The translations under genes were made by a program, and so were the position numbers. From contig NZ_JBCMNM010000012.1 of assembly GCF_050459865.1 (NCBI RefSeq), positions 124,001 through 188,000 on the forward strand: DNA of 64,000 nt. The letters run 5' to 3'. The notes below the pieces were generated by a model. That model searched no databases. It was not told the DNA's origin and was given only the letters and a program-made list of their open reading frames with translations. Position 1 is the first letter of the stretch, and each line of letters starts with the position of its first letter. Below, piece after piece: positions 59,436-64,000 of the stretch. The stretch comes from Rummeliibacillus pycnus_B (GTDB lineage: Bacteria; Bacillota; Bacilli; Bacillales_A; Planococcaceae).

Positions 59436-59740
59436 GCTTCAACCCCACAAGTTCCACATTGGCAAGTTGGTTTATCATCTAATTCTTCAAGAACTTTTTG
59501 AATTATAGGTGATTGCTCTTCAACCAGTCGATAATGCTTCCACGTACCGACTTTTCGAGCTGTAATAATCCCCGCCTCTTCTAATTTTTTTAGTTGTTGG
59601 CTTACTGCAGGCTGTGATAACCCTAGAACATCTACTAGATCACAAACACAAACTTCACCAGACTTTAAACAGCTTAAAAGTGTTAAACGATTTGCATCAG
59701 CAACTGCTTTTAATTGCTTTTCTAAGTATTGAATATCCAT
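59432..59740 (-). CDS. arsR: ArsR arsenic-responsive repressor
   Basis: A 102-residue winged-helix repressor. DANRLTLLSCLKSGEVCVCD carries the alpha3 cysteine pair (VCVCDL) that binds arsenite; SQPAVSQQLKKLEEAGIITA is the recognition helix region; the carboxyl end CQCGTCGVEA adds cysteines. It releases DNA when arsenite binds. First gene of arsR-acr3-arsC-hesB-like. Confidence 0.9.
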   Translation of the reverse strand: MDIQYLEKQLKAVADANRLTLLSCLKSGEVCVCDLVDVLGLSQPAVSQQLKKLEEAGIITARKVGTWKHYRLVEEQSPIIQKVLEELDDKPTCQCGTCGVEA

Positions 59741-59763
59741 AATTCACCTCTGTAAATTAATAT

Positions 59764-59781
59764 ATAAGAATATACTTATAT
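59764..59781. promoter_or_regulatory. ArsR operator at the arsR promoter
   Basis: ATAAGAATATACTTATAT, an imperfect palindrome 24-41 bases before the arsR start. The 59790-60040 stretch beyond it holds no gene that I can support. Confidence 0.65.
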
Positions 59782-60042
59782 TAAACTTCAATTTTTTATT
59801 TTTCAAGAGTAAAAATGCAATTCATTTCAAAAAGTACATCATACTTGCCGTCAGTTCTAAATTAGTAAATTGATTAATAAGAAATACTACTTAACTGGAA
59901 TTATGTGAAAATGGCAAATAATATCGATTAAGTCGTATTTATGTTTTCTCTTTTGATGCAATCAAATGGCAGGAGAATTCTAACTGAATTGAAAAAATTA
60001 TATCTGTTACCCATATTCCATTGGCATTCTACTATTCCTTGC

Positions 60043-60804
60043 TTAAGTCGCATATGTTTCAATCATATCCACCATTAACTCATCCAATTTTTTGCTTAAT
60101 CTGTTATACAAATAGCCATATAGATTATGGATTGAGAATTTTTTTGTTTTTTGAATGATTTCTTTAAAGGTCATGAAACCAATATCTTCTAGTTTCTTTT
60201 TATGAGATTTCCAGACATCCCATTCTAGTAATGGATTTAGTTGCTTTTGGATTACGTCTACGAATCTCTTAGTCTCTTTTGGATTATCAGTAGTTGCTGC
60301 AAGATGATGGTATATACGATTTCTTAATGATGAATTTAAGATTGGATACGTATGTTTTTCATAATGATGTTTTTGATTAAGAGAATAAGATGGTTCCTTT
60401 TGAAATTTTGTTGGTTCTTCCCTACTCTCACAATCGTTATCAGCTTTTTCTTGATGTGACACGCTCGATGTGTCATGACTAGTTAAAATTGAAATAATGT
60501 TAGCACCTTTAATACCATTCATCTTTTTCGTATGAATGCGTTGAATGATTTCAAGTTCTTCTAGATGTTTTAAACATCGAAAAACTGTTCTTAACGAAAT
60601 ATCCAGTACCTCGGCAATCGTTTTCGCTTTTAAATGACATACCCCAGGATAATCAAGTGCATGTGATGCGATTTTATATAGAACTACTTTATCTGACTCT
60701 GTTAAATTATAAAAATGTTTTCGGATGTGACATTCCACATGCTCATCCATTTCTTGTACGGATTCAAATGTTACATGAGATGCTAAATAGTCAAAACGCG
60801 CCAT
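60043..60804 (-). CDS. Helix-turn-helix protein, unknown role
   Basis: A 253-residue protein. Residues 25-100 are a winged HTH of the MarR/penicillinase-like type (VVLYKIASHALDYPGVCHLK, AKTIAEVLDISLRTVFRCLK, HLEELEIIQRI). The rest is a polar linker and a second helical domain (ETKRFVDVIQKQLNPLLEW, IHNLYGYLYNRLSKKLDEL). It resembles bacillary HTH proteins of plasmid or chromosome origin whose function is not settled. It diverges from the MMPL exporter with 102 bases between, so it may control it. Confidence 0.65.
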   Translation of the reverse strand: MARFDYLASHVTFESVQEMDEHVECHIRKHFYNLTESDKVVLYKIASHALDYPGVCHLKAKTIAEVLDISLRTVFRCLKHLEELEIIQRIHTKKMNGIKGANIISILTSHDTSSVSHQEKADNDCESREEPTKFQKEPSYSLNQKHHYEKHTYPILNSSLRNRIYHHLAATTDNPKETKRFVDVIQKQLNPLLEWDVWKSHKKKLEDIGFMTFKEIIQKTKKFSIHNLYGYLYNRLSKKLDELMVDMIETYAT

Positions 60805-60906
60805 AATCTCCCTGCTTTCTACTCTTTTATTAATTAAATAGAAAGTAAATGAACAAACAGGGACAATTCGCTAAAAAAAATTTATATAGCCACGAGGAGG
60901 CTTCTT

Positions 60907-63900
60907 ATGAGAAAGATATTACAATGGCGCTGGGCCATATTTGCTGTCTGGATTGTCTCTGCAGTTTTGCTCACAGTTTTCCAACCGGATATCAATGCAA
61001 TCTTAAAACAAAGAGGACAGGGACAACTAAGCGCTGACACCCCCTCCAAAATAGCGGAATCGATTTTAAATAAGATGCGCACAACAAAGGGGAATGAGGA
61101 ACTGATTGTCTTCTATGACAAGAATAAATTGTCGGATGATGACATGAAGCAAATCCAGACGGGAATTCAAGAGATTCAGAAGAGTAAGACAGAGCTTGGC
61201 GTGGGTGACATCATTGATCCCTTTAGTAAACCAGACGCAAAAAGCTCCCTGCTTTCTAAGGATGGAACGACTTTATTGGTTTCTTTCAAGCTGGATGTAA
61301 AAGGTCGCGATATTGACAACATTCAAAAAGCATTGGACAAAAAGTTAAAGGATGTAAAAGTCACCTACTATCTCACAGGAACAGATTTTATCAACAATGA
61401 TTATGCAAAATTATCCATCTCAGGTGTTGAAAAGAGTGGAGTTTTAACTGTTGGCTTCATTTTAGTCATCCTGGTAATCATGTTCCGTTCGGTCGTGACC
61501 CCACTGGCTTCTTTGCTAGCAGTTGGTCTTTCCTACCTCTGCTCTATGGGAATTGCAGCACAGCTCATTGAAAAGCTTGATTTTCCCGTTACAAGCCTGA
61601 CACAGCTTCTGCTCATTTTGATTTTGTTTGGTGTCGGCACTGATTATAACATCCTGCTCTTCAACCGATTCCGGGAAGAAATGAGTCACGGTCATTCTGT
61701 AGACGATGCCATTATCATCACGTATAAAACAGCAGGTAAAACCATTTTTTACAGTATCCTCACAGTCTTTATCGCGTTTGTGAGTCTGGTCTTCGCGAAG
61801 TTTGACATTTATCAATCGGGAACTGTAGTGGCAATTGGTACAGCAATCTTCCTTTTGCAGATTTTAACGTTTACTTCTGTTTTAATGAAGGTTTTTGGCA
61901 ACAAGTTGTTTTGGCCGTCAAAGACTTCTTCTGGACATAGAGAGAACAAATTCTGGGATAAAATCACCTCGGTTTCTGTGAAGTATCCTTTGATTGCTAT
62001 ATTGCTTATATTGGGACTCACGGCTCCTGTGATTTATTTTAATAAACAAAATATTTCCTTTGACTCGCTGAAGGAATTGGGGGCTTCATCTCCAGCCGCA
62101 AAGGGTTTTAACCTTGTATCGGAGCATTTTGGCAAAGGGCAGGCCATGCCGACTATAATTGCGATTGAAAACGACGAAGCACTCGATAACAATGAGGCTA
62201 TGGCTGTTCTTGACAAACTAACAGAAGACATAAAAGACATTGCCGGTGTTGAAAAAGTTTCGAGTGTTACACAGCCGGCTGCTGAGCCGATTAAAGACTT
62301 CTATATCAGCAGTCAAACAGAAACAACTACCAAAGGTATGGATGCAACAAAGGATGGCGTGAACAGGATTAGTGATGGTCTAAATCAAATGAGCAGCAAA
62401 TTAAACACTCCGGATTTTTCAAGTGTTAATGATCTTATTAATGGTACGGGTGGTATCGAAACTGGATTGGGCAGCATTACAGACGGTTTGTCACAAATTG
62501 ACAATGGAATAGAACAAGGGGCAAGCGGTGCTGCCGGCCTCAGTGACGGCATTGGAAAAGTCAAGACTGGGCTGAGTACCATCAGTAGTAAAACCTCTGA
62601 AGTCGCAAATGGCTTGTCTAGTCTGCAAGGCGGATACGTGAAAGTGCGAAACGGTTATAAGAGCATCGAACAGCAGCTTCCCGCTATACAGCAGGGTCTA
62701 GGGGGTATGAATCAGTTAATTGGAGCATTAGGCAAAAAATATCCGGAACAGTTAGCCTCTGATGAGCAATATCTGACTCTAAAACAAACAGGTGCTTCGC
62801 TTGCCTCTGGATTAGCCCAATTAAACGGCGGCATTGTGGAATTAGGTAAAAACTATGACACCCTGAATTCTAATTTCCTGACGACAAATAAGGGCTTGAA
62901 ACAACTCGCTGCCGCGCAAAAGAAAATGGTAAGTGGACTGGATGAGCTGCAAAAAGGAGCAGTAACGCTTTCCGATGGACTGAAGAAAGGGAGTGCCGGT
63001 CAGAAAACAATCATTACCAACATGGCAAAATTGAAATCGGGAGTATCCAAAATAAAAGATGGACAGCAGCAGTTGTCTGACGGTTTGTCAAAACTATCTG
63101 GCGGAATGGGCCATTTGAAGGACGGAATCAATAAAAGCAGCAATGGTCTTGGTGATATCTCAGATGGTTTAGAGAAAACAAACAAGTATCTCATACAACT
63201 AAAGGACTCCAAAACCTTCTTTATTCCGAAAGAAGCGTTAACCAGTGATGATTTTAAGAAAGCTATAAACAACTATATGTCCGCTGACAGAAAAATTACA
63301 AAAATCACGGTGGTGTTAAAGGACGATCCTTACTCTACGAATGCTCTCAAGACAGCCGAAAAAATCAATGATGTAGTCGTAAACGGACTAAAAGGAACAG
63401 CTCTTGCCGACGCCAAATTCGGTACAGGAGGGCCAAGTTCTTCATCCAATGATATGAGTAAGGTACTCAAGGATGATTTGAATCGTATGAGAGTTATTAT
63501 TCTTGTTAGTGTGTTCATTGTACTTGTTCTTACTATCAGAAGTATCTCCATTCCAATCTATATCGTTGGGTCCATAATTGGCGCATATTACATTGGCATG
63601 ACTGTAGCTAACTTCGTTGCCTATGATGTACTGAAATTAGATGGTGTGTCTTCCTATATGCCTTTCTTCACGTTCATTGTGATTGTCTCCATGGGAGTGG
63701 ACTACAGTATCTTCCTGATGATGCGCTTTAAGGAATATCCTGATCTTTCTCCTAAGGAAGCCATCGTGCAAGCCTCCAAGCATATCGGTGGCGTTATCAT
63801 GTCTGCCGGTATCATACTAGCGGGTACCTTTGCTACACTGATACCATCAGGTTTGGCGCTTCTGATTGAAATGGGGACTGCAGTGATTGTAGGTATTGTA

Positions 63901-63981
63901 GCATTGTGCATTATTTTTTTACCGATATTCGTTCCGGCACTGATTGCACTTCCTGATTTCATAAAACGCTTTACAAAGTGA
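60907..63981 (+). CDS. MMPL/RND-family exporter with large Gly/Ser-rich external domain
   Basis: A 1024-residue membrane protein. The first helix is followed by an external domain, then helices of the first MMPL half (VLTVGFILVILVIMFRSVVT, ILFGVGTDYNILLFNRF with the essential Asp-Tyr), a second external domain of about 500 residues with repeated SDGLNQM, GLGSITDGLSQIDNGI, GISDGIGKVKTGL-like heptads (YhgE/Pip type), then the second half (RVIILVSVFIVLVLTIRSIS, IVSMGVDYSIFLMMRF). It exports lipids, drugs or secreted factors by proton flow. GAGGAGG precedes ATG 60907. The carboxyl end is complete inside the window. Confidence 0.85.
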   Translation: MRKILQWRWAIFAVWIVSAVLLTVFQPDINAILKQRGQGQLSADTPSKIAESILNKMRTTKGNEELIVFYDKNKLSDDDMKQIQTGIQEIQKSKTELGVGDIIDPFSKPDAKSSLLSKDGTTLLVSFKLDVKGRDIDNIQKALDKKLKDVKVTYYLTGTDFINNDYAKLSISGVEKSGVLTVGFILVILVIMFRSVVTPLASLLAVGLSYLCSMGIAAQLIEKLDFPVTSLTQLLLILILFGVGTDYNILLFNRFREEMSHGHSVDDAIIITYKTAGKTIFYSILTVFIAFVSLVFAKFDIYQSGTVVAIGTAIFLLQILTFTSVLMKVFGNKLFWPSKTSSGHRENKFWDKITSVSVKYPLIAILLILGLTAPVIYFNKQNISFDSLKELGASSPAAKGFNLVSEHFGKGQAMPTIIAIENDEALDNNEAMAVLDKLTEDIKDIAGVEKVSSVTQPAAEPIKDFYISSQTETTTKGMDATKDGVNRISDGLNQMSSKLNTPDFSSVNDLINGTGGIETGLGSITDGLSQIDNGIEQGASGAAGLSDGIGKVKTGLSTISSKTSEVANGLSSLQGGYVKVRNGYKSIEQQLPAIQQGLGGMNQLIGALGKKYPEQLASDEQYLTLKQTGASLASGLAQLNGGIVELGKNYDTLNSNFLTTNKGLKQLAAAQKKMVSGLDELQKGAVTLSDGLKKGSAGQKTIITNMAKLKSGVSKIKDGQQQLSDGLSKLSGGMGHLKDGINKSSNGLGDISDGLEKTNKYLIQLKDSKTFFIPKEALTSDDFKKAINNYMSADRKITKITVVLKDDPYSTNALKTAEKINDVVVNGLKGTALADAKFGTGGPSSSSNDMSKVLKDDLNRMRVIILVSVFIVLVLTIRSISIPIYIVGSIIGAYYIGMTVANFVAYDVLKLDGVSSYMPFFTFIVIVSMGVDYSIFLMMRFKEYPDLSPKEAIVQASKHIGGVIMSAGIILAGTFATLIPSGLALLIEMGTAVIVGIVALCIIFLPIFVPALIALPDFIKRFTK

Positions 63982-64000
63982 TTCAGTAGTTAAAACAAAA

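Overview
The window is AT-rich, gene-dense DNA from a spore-forming member of the Bacillales. Signs for this are strong AAGGAGG-type ribosome sites, frequent TTG starts, a LysM-GH18 spore-type hydrolase, a TmrB homologue, the KtrAB potassium system and DegV. The gene style fits the Lysinibacillus/Solibacillus/Planococcaceae side of the order. That placement is an inference from gene content, not a proven assignment. No rRNA, tRNA, CRISPR array or intact transposon was seen.

Layout. 1-16.8 kb is ordinary accessory chromosome: a CPCC protein, HAD phosphatase, Bcr/CflA-type efflux pump, aminotransferase, a quinone/oxidant-type operon (MarR, ring-cleaving dioxygenase, LLM oxidoreductase), NUDIX enzymes, tandem lipoproteins, Sel1 and TPR proteins, acetyltransferase and a collagen-like repeat protein. 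At 5.1-5.5 kb lies a 27-residue holin-like toxin gene with what looks like a convergent antisense RNA (a type I toxin-antitoxin cassette).

17.0-33.6 kb is the most interesting part: a block of sulfur-amino-acid catabolism genes. It holds a thioredoxin/thioredoxin reductase pair, NhaC-type antiporter, two PatB/MalY C-S lyases, RidA, a YheO/DauR-type regulator, cysteine dioxygenase, a cystine-type ABC importer, D-cysteine desulfhydrase, a class I/II aminotransferase and a methionine gamma-lyase. In its middle sits a sigma-54 activator with a Cys-x2-Cys-x5-Cys motif in its sensor region. Five near-perfect sigma-54 promoters (consensus TTGGCAyGAAtwTTGCA on the minus strand) lie in front of five transcription units, including the activator itself. 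The simplest reading is a dedicated sigma-54 regulon. It would import cystine, reduce it with thioredoxin, strip sulfur from L-/D-cysteine and methionine, and use RidA to clear the reactive 2-aminoacrylate that the lyases release.

33.6-55.5 kb is mixed. It contains a cupin and LysR gene, a decayed transposase start, an ArsR/AHSA1 pair with tandem 19-bp operators, a GNAT-aminotransferase-V fusion coupled to a second PlsY-like acyltransferase (possibly an uncharacterised acyl-amine pathway), the LysM-GH18 hydrolase, tmrB, a broken lipoprotein gene, ktrAB, DegV, a CAP-domain protein, ctaB, proC and a KTSC protein. Intergenic 21-bp ATCCAYGAAA repeats occur at two places.

55.7-59.8 kb is an arsenic resistance island: arsR-acr3-arsC-hesB-like, then arsO and an arsN1-like acetyltransferase. 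Two nearly identical 18-bp palindromes mark the arsR promoter and the arsO promoter. The window ends with a helix-turn-helix protein divergent from a large MMPL/RND exporter.
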